Shown here: in pieces, positions 26,807 to 35,747 of the stretch | Numbering within the stretch: position 1 is the stretch's first letter | Layout of the letters: every line of letters begins with the position of its first letter | Source: Stenotrophomonas tumulicola | GTDB lineage: Bacteria > Pseudomonadota > Gammaproteobacteria > Xanthomonadales > Xanthomonadaceae | Direction of reading: 5' to 3' | NCBI RefSeq assembly: GCF_014117215.1 | Contig: NZ_JACGXS010000006.1 | Location: 124,001 to 188,000, forward strand | DNA length: 64,000 bases | Position numbers and translations under genes: made by a program | The notes under the pieces: model-generated | The model's database searches: none | What the model saw: only the letters and a program-made list of their open reading frames with translations | Told to the model about the DNA's origin: nothing

Positions 26807-27544
26807 TCACGCGCATGTCCGCCCCCAGTCCGGGGCAGGAAAGCGGGATTCGCCTTCCAGTGCTTCGGGGTCGCCGCCCGCCATATAATCCCACAGGCGT
26901 TCAAATACGTTGCCGGTACTGACCTGGCGCAGCGCAATCTCTCCAGTGCCCAACCGCCCGGCATCAACATCAGCGAGCGTCGCCACCGAAGCGACGCGCT
27001 CCTCCATCCGCGCGGCATCCTCCAGGCACCAGGCAAAGCCGGCGGCCATCTCGATGCTGCCGCCCACGGTGACCACGCCGTTGGCCCGCATCACCAGCGA
27101 GGGCGCATCCCCCATGAAATCGGCCAGTTCGCCGGCCAATCCATCATCGCGCAGCAATCGCGGATCTTCCCAGAACCGGCAGGCGGCATTGAAAGCACCC
27201 ACGCCGTGGCGTGGCACCGGCAGGCGGCGCAAGGTAGACAGTGCAACGGTCACCGGCGGCATCACCCGGCAGATGCCACCTACCGCGGGGCGACGCTTGT
27301 AGATCTGCTGGTGGATCCGGACCTCACCCAATACCCCGTCGGGCAAGGGGCGATCGACGTGCACGACGGTGCCGTCCTCCCCTACCCCGATCCTGCCCAT
27401 CGACCGGGACGCACACACCAGGAAATGCTGGTCGTCGATGCGAGCGCTGCAGTGCCCCCATGCCTGTACCAGGCCGTGCCGGGCCAAGGCACGCGCCGCA
27501 ACGCGCACTCGGCGCTGCAGTGACGGAGAGACAGATATGCTCAT
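26807..27544 (-). CDS. cmtD: CmtD-like class II aldolase/adducin-fold decarboxylase
   Basis: In the p-cumate pathway CmtD, of the class II aldolase/adducin fold, decarboxylates the ring-fission product before hydrolysis; position and fold argue for the same job here. 245 residues. Fold motifs: ARHGLVQAWGHCSARI, GEVRIHQQIYKRRPAV, VMRANGVVTVGGSIEMAAGF. Against the usual HTH and NHG zinc ligands this protein reads R93-V-M95 and A-N155-G, so the three classical His ligands are replaced. Whether other CmtD proteins share this I cannot check. Start ATG overlaps the ferredoxin stop (ATGA). Confidence 0.72.
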   Translation of the reverse strand: MSISVSPSLQRRVRVAARALARHGLVQAWGHCSARIDDQHFLVCASRSMGRIGVGEDGTVVHVDRPLPDGVLGEVRIHQQIYKRRPAVGGICRVMPPVTVALSTLRRLPVPRHGVGAFNAACRFWEDPRLLRDDGLAGELADFMGDAPSLVMRANGVVTVGGSIEMAAGFAWCLEDAARMEERVASVATLADVDAGRLGTGEIALRQVSTGNVFERLWDYMAGGDPEALEGESRFPAPDWGRTCA

Positions 27545-27879
27545 GCGTTGCCCTCCCCGGCATCAACAAAGACCCGGCCGTCCTCGATCCTCACCGGCCA
27601 GGTCCGCAACGCCTTCTCACAGGGCATCGCGCAGGCCTCACCGGTGCGTACATCGAAGCGTCCGAAGTGCCAGCTGCATTCGACCTGGTGGCCTTCCAGC
27701 ATGCCGTCTTCGGACAGCGAGGCCTCGCCATGGCTGCAGATGTCGTCAGTGACGAAGTACTCGCCGTCCACGTTGTAGATAGCCACCGCATGCCCATCGG
27801 GCAGCGTGCCGCGGCGGATCCCGCCCTGCTCGATGTCATCGGTCGCGCACAGTGCGACCAGCTCGCTTGTTTCGCTCAT
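27541..27879 (-). CDS. cmtAd: Rieske ferredoxin of the ring-hydroxylating dioxygenase
   Basis: Carries electrons from reductase to the oxygenase alpha subunit. 112 residues from ATG 27879 (MSETSELVAL). The [2Fe-2S] Rieske ligands are C48-x-H50 (ICSHGEASL) and C68-x2-H71 (CSWHFGRFD). Soluble, no signal. Ten bases after the diol dehydrogenase stop. Confidence 0.93.
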   Translation of the reverse strand: MSETSELVALCATDDIEQGGIRRGTLPDGHAVAIYNVDGEYFVTDDICSHGEASLSEDGMLEGHQVECSWHFGRFDVRTGEACAMPCEKALRTWPVRIEDGRVFVDAGEGNA

Positions 27880-27889
27880 GTCATGCTCC

Positions 27890-28663
27890 TCACAGCATCG
27901 TGCTGCCGCCATTGACGCTGATCACCTGTCCGGTGACGAACGCCGCTTCGGGCAGTGCCAGGTAGCCGACCATGGAGGCGACCTCGCTGATCTCTCCTGC
28001 TCGTCCCACCGGCACCACGTCGATGAAACGCTCGGCGGTCTCCGGATCGCGCTCACGGAACCTGGCCAGCGCATCGGTGTTGACCACGCAGGGAGCCACG
28101 GTATTGACGGTGATGCCGTTGCGCGCGAACTCGCGCGCCAGACCTGTCGTCATGGCATGCACGCCGCCCTTTGCCGCGTTGTAGGCCGCGTGGTCGGCCA
28201 GGCCATTACGCACGGAATCCGCGCCGATATTGATGATTCGCCCATAGCCGGCCGCGACCATGCCGGGAAGGAAGGTTCGACAGCACCACAGTGCTGTCCA
28301 CAGATTGCGGTCGATCGTAGTCTTGAGCGTCTCCGGCGTGTGCGACAGGAATGGCAGGATCACGCCTCCCCCGGCACAGTTGACCAGGACATCGGCCGCA
28401 CCGAAGCGCTCGATGGCGAACCCGTGCAGCGCCTGTGCAGCCGCCTCGGTGGACAGGTCCGCTGCCTGGCTGGCTACGCGTTCGGCTGGCAGGTCTGACA
28501 TCGCAACATCCAGCCGCTGCGGGTCGACGTCGGCGAGCACCACGTTGGCACCCAGTTCCAGCAGCCGCACGACAATGCCCAGGCCTATTCCGTGAGCTGC
28601 GCCGGTGACCACTGCCACCTGGCCTTGCAGCGGCGGATCGCCGATGGCGGGTACCGCACTCAC
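27890..28663 (-). CDS. cmtB: cis-dihydrodiol dehydrogenase, SDR family (CmtB-like)
   Basis: Rearomatises the cis-diol made by the dioxygenase, yielding the catechol carboxylate and NADH. 257 residues from GTG 28663, which overlaps the previous TGA (GTGA). Rossmann GAAHGIG at 21-27, NCAGGG, catalytic YNAAKGG, and NTVAPCVVNTDA. The C-terminal VTGQVISVNGGSTML resembles CmtB. Lies between ring-cleavage dioxygenase and ferredoxin genes. Confidence 0.87.
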   Translation of the reverse strand: MSAVPAIGDPPLQGQVAVVTGAAHGIGLGIVVRLLELGANVVLADVDPQRLDVAMSDLPAERVASQAADLSTEAAAQALHGFAIERFGAADVLVNCAGGGVILPFLSHTPETLKTTIDRNLWTALWCCRTFLPGMVAAGYGRIINIGADSVRNGLADHAAYNAAKGGVHAMTTGLAREFARNGITVNTVAPCVVNTDALARFRERDPETAERFIDVVPVGRAGEISEVASMVGYLALPEAAFVTGQVISVNGGSTML

Positions 28664-29598
28664 GCCATCACCTTTGGTGTGATCTTCCCGGTAGCTCTGG
28701 TTGCCGCACCTTCAATCGTACCGCTGCGACCGAACAGCGCATCGGGAACGGCACCCCACGTATCCAGCGACTGCGGTGTTGGTTCGAGCCAGCGCGGCTC
28801 ACGGGCACCGTCCTCTGGAAACTCTTCCATGCCGAAGCTGTATTCCAGGGTCATTCCATCAGGATCCAGGAAGTACAGGAAGACGCTGTTGGAAGGGGGG
28901 TGTCGGCCCGGACCGAAGACGATCTTCACATCATGCTGCTTGAGCCGATAGAGCGCCCTGCCCACATCATCGATATCGGTGACCATGAAATTGACATGGT
29001 GGAACTCACTCTTGCTGCCCGGCCCTACCGCAAAGGTGTGGTGGAACGGATTGGGATGGCAGCGCATGAAGGCGATGCGACCTTCGATGTGGTCGGAGAT
29101 CCTGAAGCCGAAGTCGCGTACCAGCGATTCCTGGCTCCCCGGAAAATCGCAGCTGGAAATCACCACGTGGCCGATCCGCGCGATGTCTGCGACCGTGGGG
29201 ACATACTCCCGCGCCATGAACGTCGGACCACTGAACAGTTCGAACAGGACGCCGCTATGGCGTTCCCGCACCCGGAATCCGGCAGCCTGGTGCAACGCCT
29301 TCAGCTCGGTGCCGGTGACACGCTCCGGCGCCATGTCCAGTGCCTGGAAGTGTGCAAAAGCAGCGTCGACGTCCCGTTCGCTTTCCAGTTCGAAGGCCAC
29401 CCGCTTGAGGCCACGCTCGGGCGCGCTGTACAGCACGATACTGTGATGGTCGCGGCTGCATCGCAGGTAGGCTGCCTGCTCGTCCTGTTCGGCTACCTCC
29501 AGCCCCACCACATCGCGGTAGAACGCGACCGAGCGCTGCAGCTCGGTCACATTGAGGGCGGCATAGGCCAGTTTCTTGTATCTGAAAGGAACTTTCAT
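28660..29598 (-). CDS. cmtC: Extradiol ring-cleavage dioxygenase, VOC type I (CmtC-like)
   Basis: Cleaves the dihydroxylated aromatic acid next to the diol using Fe(II). 312 residues from ATG 29598 (MKVPFRYKKLAY). Two-domain VOC fold; the C-terminal domain keeps the metal triad H144 (RIGHVVIS), H201 (FHHVNFMV) and E252 (MTLEYSFG), with H186/H187 as likely acid-base residue. In the p-cumate pathway CmtC makes 2-hydroxy-3-carboxy-6-oxo-7-methylocta-2,4-dienoate. Confidence 0.9.
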   Translation of the reverse strand: MKVPFRYKKLAYAALNVTELQRSVAFYRDVVGLEVAEQDEQAAYLRCSRDHHSIVLYSAPERGLKRVAFELESERDVDAAFAHFQALDMAPERVTGTELKALHQAAGFRVRERHSGVLFELFSGPTFMAREYVPTVADIARIGHVVISSCDFPGSQESLVRDFGFRISDHIEGRIAFMRCHPNPFHHTFAVGPGSKSEFHHVNFMVTDIDDVGRALYRLKQHDVKIVFGPGRHPPSNSVFLYFLDPDGMTLEYSFGMEEFPEDGAREPRWLEPTPQSLDTWGAVPDALFGRSGTIEGAATRATGKITPKVMA

Positions 29599-29629
29599 GG
29601 AATATCCCTGCACAAGCGGTGGAAATCAG

Positions 29630-30172
29630 TTACAGCAGGATGCTGACGCGCCCGTGCGGGCGAAGCGATTCGAGGTCCAGGAAAATACGCTTTTCGACGA
29701 TGCGCAATCCTCCGTCGATGCGTCGCAGGCGGTAATGGCTGCTGCCGATGTACACATCGGTGTTGCCATGCTTCATCCGCCACGTAGCGAATGCCGCCGC
29801 CGCCTTGATCTCTCCATCACCCTCCGCAAGAACCCTGACGTTGCTTACCAGGTGGCGGGTACGCGAACGCGGCCATTCGGCGTGCGCGGTCTTCTTCATC
29901 AGGCGAACCACTCGCTCGCGCAGGCGCACCGGATCATCTGCGATATAGAACAGGCTGGTATCCGAACTGGCATCACGTGACAGGTCGGTCGAGGGTACGT
30001 AGTACGTGCCGTCTTCGGTGAACAACGCCAACCATTCCTTGAGCTTCCAGGTGTCGAGCAGCTCTGCTTCGTGGTACAGCAGGTCCTCGATTTCCGCCCG
30101 CAGCATGGGGTTGCGGACCGGCAGCAGTGGCGCCGGTGTGTTTTCAGTCGCAAGGGGTGCCACAACGCTCAT
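29630..30172 (-). CDS. cmtAc: Ring-hydroxylating dioxygenase beta subunit
   Basis: Structural small subunit of the alpha3beta3 oxygenase; NTF2-like fold. 180 residues. Typical features: EIEDLLYHEAELLDTWKLKE, WLALFTEDGTYYVPSTDLSR, HLVSNVRVLAEGD, SHYRLRRIDGGLRIVEKRI, and the C-terminal L-rich end. Ten bases downstream of the alpha-subunit stop. No metal ligands expected or seen. Confidence 0.93.
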   Translation of the reverse strand: MSVVAPLATENTPAPLLPVRNPMLRAEIEDLLYHEAELLDTWKLKEWLALFTEDGTYYVPSTDLSRDASSDTSLFYIADDPVRLRERVVRLMKKTAHAEWPRSRTRHLVSNVRVLAEGDGEIKAAAAFATWRMKHGNTDVYIGSSHYRLRRIDGGLRIVEKRIFLDLESLRPHGRVSILL

Positions 30173-30182
30173 TGCAATCTCC

Positions 30183-31502
30183 TCAAGCTGCTTCGGCTGC
30201 AGACGAAACTGGACCGGTATCGGCCTGCCCTATGCGCTGCGGTTCGGGCGCACCGTTGATCTGCCGGTCCCACTGGGTCCAGAACGCACGCATCTGCAGC
30301 TCGTCGTCATAACTCGGCATTGCCTTGCCCATTCCCTTGGAGATGTCGCTGTAAGGCACCTGCCTGTAGTTGCGGAAGCCGTTCTGGCAGGACTCCAGCG
30401 CCTCCACGTCATCAGGCGTGGCAAAGCCGCCTGGGCCGAGGAACTCGAGGAAGTTGCTCAGCCGATACTTGCGCGCCCAATCGGACTCTTCAGCCGGCGC
30501 CAGCGCCCAGCCATTGATCACCATGTAGTCGGGCGCCTCCGGATAGAAAGTCCGTACGGTGATGGCCATGATGTCGTTGATGACCAGGTTCGGGTAGATC
30601 AGGATGTTGCGGCTCTTGTGTGCAATGCGCTCGGCCATCTCCTGCCCGTGGTGCTCCACCAGCTGGTTGAACAGCTCGTCGATCTCCTGCTTTCCCTCCT
30701 CCCCCCATAGCGGAATCCACGAGGCGATCGGGCGGCCCCATGGCGCACGGTATTCCAATGCTGCATGCCCGTTTCCGAGATCATGTCCATGGCCTTCGAA
30801 CGCCGTGCTGGTCAGGCTGCCGTTGGTATTTTTCAGGTAATCCAGGTAACTGGCATGGGTGCTGACGGCGTGATAGCCATCCACACTGTTCTCGACCAGC
30901 AGCTTCCAGTTCGCGCGGATGGCGTACTGCTGCCCGCCTTGGGATATCTGCATCCCGGCTGCGGACTGGACCGCCACCACATCAAGATATTCCTTGGCAC
31001 CAGCCAGGTAGTCGGGTAGTGACTGAATGCCCGGGTCATAGCTTACGAAGCAGAAGCCCGCATAGATCTCGAAGCGCGGGACAGGAACCAGGTTGGCGTT
31101 ACCTGCTTCGTTGAAGTGCTCACCATAGCTTTCCTTGCCCGGCTGGCTCTTCAGGCTTCCATCGCAACCGAACACCCAGCCGTGGTAGAAGCACTGGAAG
31201 TTCTTCTGGTTGCCGGAAGGTTCGCGGCACACCGTGGCGCCACGATGCGGGCAGGTGTTGAAGAACGCGTTGATATCACCCTTCGTATCCCGGGTTACCA
31301 ACAGGTTGCGACGTGCGACCGTACGGGTAACGAAATCACCCGGCTTTGCCAGCTCGGACTCATGGCATACATACAGCCAGCATTTGTCGAAGATGCGCGC
31401 GTACTCCTCCGCCATCACGTCTTCGCGTACGAACGCGCCGCGTGAAACACGGAATCGCTGCTCCTCTTCCTCGATCAACACCAGGCTCAAATCATCTTTC
31501 AT
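30183..31502 (-). CDS. cmtAb: Ring-hydroxylating dioxygenase alpha subunit
   Basis: Catalytic subunit that adds O2 to the aromatic ring as a cis-diol. 439 residues. Rieske ligands C84-P-H86 and C104-F-Y-H107; mononuclear iron ligands H211 and H216 in [13 protein letters not shown] with the bridging D208; the third ligand (Asp) should be near [12 protein letters not shown]. The arrangement with reductase, beta, extradiol enzyme, SDR and ferredoxin matches p-cumate 2,3-dioxygenase, but substrate cannot be read from the sequence alone. One base separates it from the reductase stop. Confidence 0.93.
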   Translation of the reverse strand: MKDDLSLVLIEEEEQRFRVSRGAFVREDVMAEEYARIFDKCWLYVCHESELAKPGDFVTRTVARRNLLVTRDTKGDINAFFNTCPHRGATVCREPSGNQKNFQCFYHGWVFGCDGSLKSQPGKESYGEHFNEAGNANLVPVPRFEIYAGFCFVSYDPGIQSLPDYLAGAKEYLDVVAVQSAAGMQISQGGQQYAIRANWKLLVENSVDGYHAVSTHASYLDYLKNTNGSLTSTAFEGHGHDLGNGHAALEYRAPWGRPIASWIPLWGEEGKQEIDELFNQLVEHHGQEMAERIAHKSRNILIYPNLVINDIMAITVRTFYPEAPDYMVINGWALAPAEESDWARKYRLSNFLEFLGPGGFATPDDVEALESCQNGFRNYRQVPYSDISKGMGKAMPSYDDELQMRAFWTQWDRQINGAPEPQRIGQADTGPVSSAAEAA

Positions 31503-31503
31503 T

Positions 31504-32733
31504 TCAGATCTCCTCAGTAGTCGCGCCGGCCAAGGCCAGGCAGTCGCGCAATGGGTGGGACAGGTCGGCCAACAGCCGCGGCTCCAGCACCGCCGATTGC
31601 CGGATCCAGCGTCGTGCCATGGCCATGTCCTTCGGTGAATTGACCGCCGAGCAGCCGGTCAGGCGGTCGGCGGTGTCAAGCCAGAAAATGCTGAACCGGT
31701 CGCCATGCTCATCCCCACGCAACACCGGTGTGCCCTGCATGGCATTGCCCAGTACCTGCAGGTTCGTCATACCCTGGTCGGACCAGAACCATGTCGGTGA
31801 CTGATAAGGGGAAGCGTCGCCCATCAGGCTGCGGGCGACCGCAGCGGCGTGGTCCTGTGCATTGGCCCAGGTTTCCACCCTTGCGAAACCACCGGCTCCC
31901 GGCTGTGACGCCACGTCGCCGGTGGCATAGATATCCCGCAACGCCGTGCGTCCGCAGGCATCCACGCGCACACCCAGTTCGTCGGTGATATCCAGATGTG
32001 CGACCAGTTCCGTGTTGGGAACCACACCGATGCCGACCAGGACGCGGTCTGCCTGGATACGGCTTCCATCTGACAGCGTCAGCATGCCGGAGGCGTCCCA
32101 CGAGGTGATCTGCGTGCCATAGCGGATATCAACGCCGCGGCCGCGATGGGTCCGGTCGAGGTAGCGTGCGATGCGTTCATCGACACTGCGCATCATCAGG
32201 CGCTGCCCTGCTTCGATCACGACCACCGGATTTCCGCGCGCATTGACCGCCGCCGCAACTTCAAGTCCGATCACGCCCCCACCGACTACAGCAATGGAGT
32301 GACCCTGCTCGATATCCTCACGCAACTGGAGCGCATCTTCGACGGTACGCAGGTAGCGTACCCGGCGTGCATCTGCGTCCGGAAGGCTGCGCGGACGGAC
32401 ACCGGTTGCCAGCAACAGGCGATCATAGTCGTGATGGGTTCCATCCTCCATCACCAGACGTCGGCGCTCAGCATCCACATGCGTGGCCTTCGTGCCCAGG
32501 GCAAGCTGGATGGAGAATGTCTCGTACACATCCTCCTCGCGCATGGCGCGAAGCGTGACTTCGCCAGGCTTGAGCATTTCCTTCGACAGCTGGGGACGCT
32601 CGTAAGGCGCATGGACCTCATCGCCAACCAGTACCAGTCCACCCTGGAAGCCAGCCCGACGAAGCTCGATTGCCGCGGACGCACCGGCCTGCCCGGCACC
32701 CGCAATTACGATCCTTTCGACGTTCTGCTGCAT
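31504..32733 (-). CDS. cmtAa: Ferredoxin reductase of the dioxygenase system
   Basis: FAD- and NADH-binding reductase passing electrons to the Rieske ferredoxin. 409 residues from ATG 32733 ([20 protein letters not shown]). FAD site [10 protein letters not shown] near the N-terminus, NADH site [14 protein letters not shown] in the middle, second FAD motif [12 protein letters not shown]. First gene of the dioxygenase operon; an operator of CymR type is centred about 75 bp upstream. Confidence 0.93.
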   Translation of the reverse strand: MQQNVERIVIAGAGQAGASAAIELRRAGFQGGLVLVGDEVHAPYERPQLSKEMLKPGEVTLRAMREEDVYETFSIQLALGTKATHVDAERRRLVMEDGTHHDYDRLLLATGVRPRSLPDADARRVRYLRTVEDALQLREDIEQGHSIAVVGGGVIGLEVAAAVNARGNPVVVIEAGQRLMMRSVDERIARYLDRTHRGRGVDIRYGTQITSWDASGMLTLSDGSRIQADRVLVGIGVVPNTELVAHLDITDELGVRVDACGRTALRDIYATGDVASQPGAGGFARVETWANAQDHAAAVARSLMGDASPYQSPTWFWSDQGMTNLQVLGNAMQGTPVLRGDEHGDRFSIFWLDTADRLTGCSAVNSPKDMAMARRWIRQSAVLEPRLLADLSHPLRDCLALAGATTEEI

Positions 32734-32792
32734 GTTCCCTCCGCCTTGCATTAGGGCCACTGTCCCGTCTGTTCATCCGGGACCACACTTGC

Positions 32793-32823
32793 AATATACA
32801 GACCGTACAGTCTGTTTGTTTGA
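32793..32823 (-). promoter_or_regulatory. CymR-type operator over promoter of the dioxygenase operon
   Basis: Core ACAGAC-N6-GTCTGT at 32798-32815. On the minus strand the flanks read AACAAACAGAC then GTCTGTATATT, close to the known cumate operator (AACAAACAGAC-N6-GTCTGTTTGT). A -10-like TATATT (32798-32793) overlaps the right arm, so bound repressor would block the promoter. A lone GTCTGT half-site lies at 32767-32772. Confidence 0.8.
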
Positions 32824-32877
32824 ATGCAAGGATATTCGCTGCATCTCCTGCTGGCTGTCAACACCGCTCCGGGCTAT

Positions 32878-34485
32878 TCAGCCCCATCCTGTGATGCGCT
32901 GGACTAGCGCGCATGGCTGGCCTGGCACGGAGTGCCCGCGCCAGGCCACGTGCAGGTCCGGCCGCACCAGCACCAACGGCGCGCCGTAGATCTCCTCCAG
33001 CGCCGGCTCATCAAGGACCAGCCGCACCACCGGCACTCCCGCGGACGCGAATTCCGCCGCAAGGTCGTCCGTGTCCAATCCCCCGCGCAGGTCCAGCAAG
33101 GAGAATCCAGCGCCGAGCAGGTCAAACAATGCACGCCCATCGGACAACCACATATGCGGCAGCCGAGCACCCGGCCTGGCCGTTGGCACATACCGATGCA
33201 GGTCCCACACCGGTAGTGGGCTGTCCTCCACTTCGATCACCGGGGACTGCGCGTAGTGGTAGCCGAGCTCCGCACCGGTCATTTCGTGGACACGACGCTG
33301 CAGGCGGTCTGCGTGCGGTTGCAACTGTGCCCGTGCGGCTACACCGGCATCCCCGCGGACAAGGGCCTCGCTAGTAACCTGCTGCTGCCATAGCGCTGGC
33401 CCTTGGGCTGCCCAACCAGACGCGTCGCGATTGAACAGGCCCACCGGGCGACGCTCGATCTCGTAGGACGCCAACAGGCCCTCTCCCGCCCAGCCCTGCA
33501 CGGCCGCAGCGAGCTTCCATGACAGGTTCAGCACATCGCCAACTGCGGTATTCATTCCCAGCCCACCGGTGGGGATGACCAGGTGGACGGCGTCGCCGGC
33601 AAGGAACACGCGCCGGTCAGCGTACCGCGCAGCCACCAGCAGGTGCAGCGTCCAGTCATTGACCCGCAGCACCTCCAGATCGAAATCCACCGGGATGTAG
33701 CGGCGGATTACCGGCTCGAAGTCGGTATCGGCCGGCAGGTCGGTATGCAGCGTGAAATCGACCCGGTTTCCCTGCGTCACCACGATAGCCCCATCGGCCA
33801 GGTAATAATGCCGTCCCTTTCCGATGGGAATGCGGTCATACAGCGTCTGCGAACGGAACTGGACCTGGCGCATCTGCTTGATGCCACCTTCGCCCTCCAG
33901 CGGGATGCCCAAGGTCTTGCGAACAAAGCTGGCCCCACCATCGCAACCCACCAGGTAGCGTGCAGTGACACATATCTCCATGCCTGCGGCGTTACAGACC
34001 GTTGCACTCACCGCGCTCTCATCCTGTTCGAAACCCATCAGGGCATGCCCGAAGCACACGGTCACCCCCGGCGTGCGCTCGGCTGCTGACTTCAGCACGG
34101 GCTCCAACGCATACTGCGAAACCAGCTGATAGGGTTCCAGCGGCGCGGTCCCATCACGCGTCCGCGCGATCCAGCTGCGCTGCTCGGCAACGGTCTGATA
34201 ACGCAGGTGCGCGATTGGGGTTGCAAGGTCAACTGCCGCGAATACGTCCATCGAGGCATCGGCCGGGTAGCCTTCTGCACGGATAGCCTGGGCCAGTCCC
34301 AAGCGTCGATAGAACTCCATGGTCCTGGCATTGGTCCGTTCCATCTTTGGCCATGGCCCGGGCTCTGCATTGCGCTCCAGCAGCAGCACCCGTACGCCGC
34401 GCTGGCCCATGTCAATGGCAAGCGTCAGGCCTGCCGGACCCGCGCCGACCACGATGACATCGTAATGATCATGCATGGATATCAT
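32878..34485 (-). CDS. FAD-dependent aromatic hydroxylase, MhpA/TfdB type
   Basis: Class A flavin monooxygenase, 535 residues. FAD motif VVGAGPAGLTLAIDMGQRG near the start, DG motif GCDGGASFVRK, GD motif FLAGDAVHLVIPTGGLGMN, and a C-terminal thioredoxin-like domain (from about 430) as in phenol and 3-(3-hydroxyphenyl)propionate hydroxylases. Probably ortho-hydroxylates an aromatic intermediate; substrate unknown. Not part of the canonical cmt operon. Four bases after the next flavoprotein gene; ATG 34485 or 34476. Confidence 0.88.
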   Translation of the reverse strand: MISMHDHYDVIVVGAGPAGLTLAIDMGQRGVRVLLLERNAEPGPWPKMERTNARTMEFYRRLGLAQAIRAEGYPADASMDVFAAVDLATPIAHLRYQTVAEQRSWIARTRDGTAPLEPYQLVSQYALEPVLKSAAERTPGVTVCFGHALMGFEQDESAVSATVCNAAGMEICVTARYLVGCDGGASFVRKTLGIPLEGEGGIKQMRQVQFRSQTLYDRIPIGKGRHYYLADGAIVVTQGNRVDFTLHTDLPADTDFEPVIRRYIPVDFDLEVLRVNDWTLHLLVAARYADRRVFLAGDAVHLVIPTGGLGMNTAVGDVLNLSWKLAAAVQGWAGEGLLASYEIERRPVGLFNRDASGWAAQGPALWQQQVTSEALVRGDAGVAARAQLQPHADRLQRRVHEMTGAELGYHYAQSPVIEVEDSPLPVWDLHRYVPTARPGARLPHMWLSDGRALFDLLGAGFSLLDLRGGLDTDDLAAEFASAGVPVVRLVLDEPALEEIYGAPLVLVRPDLHVAWRGHSVPGQPCALVQRITGWG

Positions 34486-34489
34486 CTGC

Positions 34490-35680
34490 TCAGGCCGCCT
34501 GTACCAGGGACGGCGTCTGTAACCGATGGCCGATCATGAACTGCGCACGCGCCAGCTCCGGATCGACAGCCACGCGGCGAAGGCGCTCCAGGTCCGCCTG
34601 CAGCCGGGTAGGATCGTCGGAATGGAATACCAACCGCTTGGTCTCCACCGAAGAGGGCGAAGCAGTTTCTTCGAACACCCGCTTTCGCTCGGCGGCGTAG
34701 CGGTCCAACACAGCCTCTTTGGCCCGACCCTGTATCACGGCGGCTAACGCTTCGGACAGCACCTGCGAATCGAGCATTCCTGAAACCAGGCCAAAGCCAT
34801 TGGTCGGGTTGGTGACATGGGCGGCATCACCCGCCAAAAGCACGCGTCCCACGCGCAGTCGGTCAGCGACCCGCTGGTGCATGTTGTAAGCCGAGTACTG
34901 CAGCAGCGTATACGGCTCTTTGGCGGGGAAAACCTTCGCGTAGTAGGCGTGGATGCGCTCCCCCACCCCATCCAGCGGCAGGTTTGCGTCCTCACTGAAG
35001 GTGACGCGCCAGATGCCTGATCGGGTGATTTTGGCGATCACTGCCCCGAACTCGGGGTCCACAAGGTAGTTGCAGGGATCCCATCCGTGCTTCTCGAAGT
35101 CATAAAGCACATTGGTCGCCACGAAGCGTTGCGGCCAGGTCATGCCGCTGAACCCAACGCCGATGGCCTTTCGAACGCAGCTGCGCCCGCCATCGGCTCC
35201 AATCACCCAATCGGCCCGGAACACAATCGGATGACCCCGTTGATCGGCATGGACCGTGACTCCCTGCGCGTCCTGTTCCAACGTCGTCATCGTGGTGTTC
35301 CACTGGATGCTTACATTGGGGTAGGACTGCAGGTGACGCAGGACGATCGTTTCCAACTGGTCCTGCCCCAGCACGATCGCATAGGGATGCGGCGTATGGC
35401 CCTGCATCGCGTCCAGACTCAGCTTGATGACTTCTCCACTGTGGAAGACGCGATAGCACATTTCATGCAGCTTGAAGCCCTCCTCAAGCATGTCGTCCAG
35501 CAAACCGAGCCGCTGCATGCCTTCATGCACCGTCCAATGGTAGGTCATGGCCCGCGGTTCAGGCACGATGCCCGAGCACGCCTCAATGATAGTGACCTCA
35601 ACCCCCCTGCGTGCCAAGCCGAGTGCGTTGATCATGCCCACCGGGCCTGCGCCCACGATAAGTACCTTGCTGTGGTTCAT
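34490..35680 (-). CDS. FAD-dependent monooxygenase, PHBH/UbiH type
   Basis: 396 residues from ATG 35680 (MNHSKVLIVGAGPVGMINA). FAD motif GAGPVGMINALGLARRG, DG motif IGADGGRSCVRKAIG, GD motif LLAGDAAHVTNPTNGFGLVS. Lacks the thioredoxin-like tail of its neighbour, so it is of the short p-hydroxybenzoate-hydroxylase-like kind. Likely oxygenates an aromatic substrate or detoxifies an intermediate; exact reaction unknown. 67 bp after the transporter gene, same transcript expected. Confidence 0.87.
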   Translation of the reverse strand: MNHSKVLIVGAGPVGMINALGLARRGVEVTIIEACSGIVPEPRAMTYHWTVHEGMQRLGLLDDMLEEGFKLHEMCYRVFHSGEVIKLSLDAMQGHTPHPYAIVLGQDQLETIVLRHLQSYPNVSIQWNTTMTTLEQDAQGVTVHADQRGHPIVFRADWVIGADGGRSCVRKAIGVGFSGMTWPQRFVATNVLYDFEKHGWDPCNYLVDPEFGAVIAKITRSGIWRVTFSEDANLPLDGVGERIHAYYAKVFPAKEPYTLLQYSAYNMHQRVADRLRVGRVLLAGDAAHVTNPTNGFGLVSGMLDSQVLSEALAAVIQGRAKEAVLDRYAAERKRVFEETASPSSVETKRLVFHSDDPTRLQADLERLRRVAVDPELARAQFMIGHRLQTPSLVQAA

Positions 35681-35747
35681 TTGATATGCCCTTGAAATGT
35701 CATGGAACACCAGCGGGACGTTGGCGCGTGGGGCGCCCGCTGGGTAG

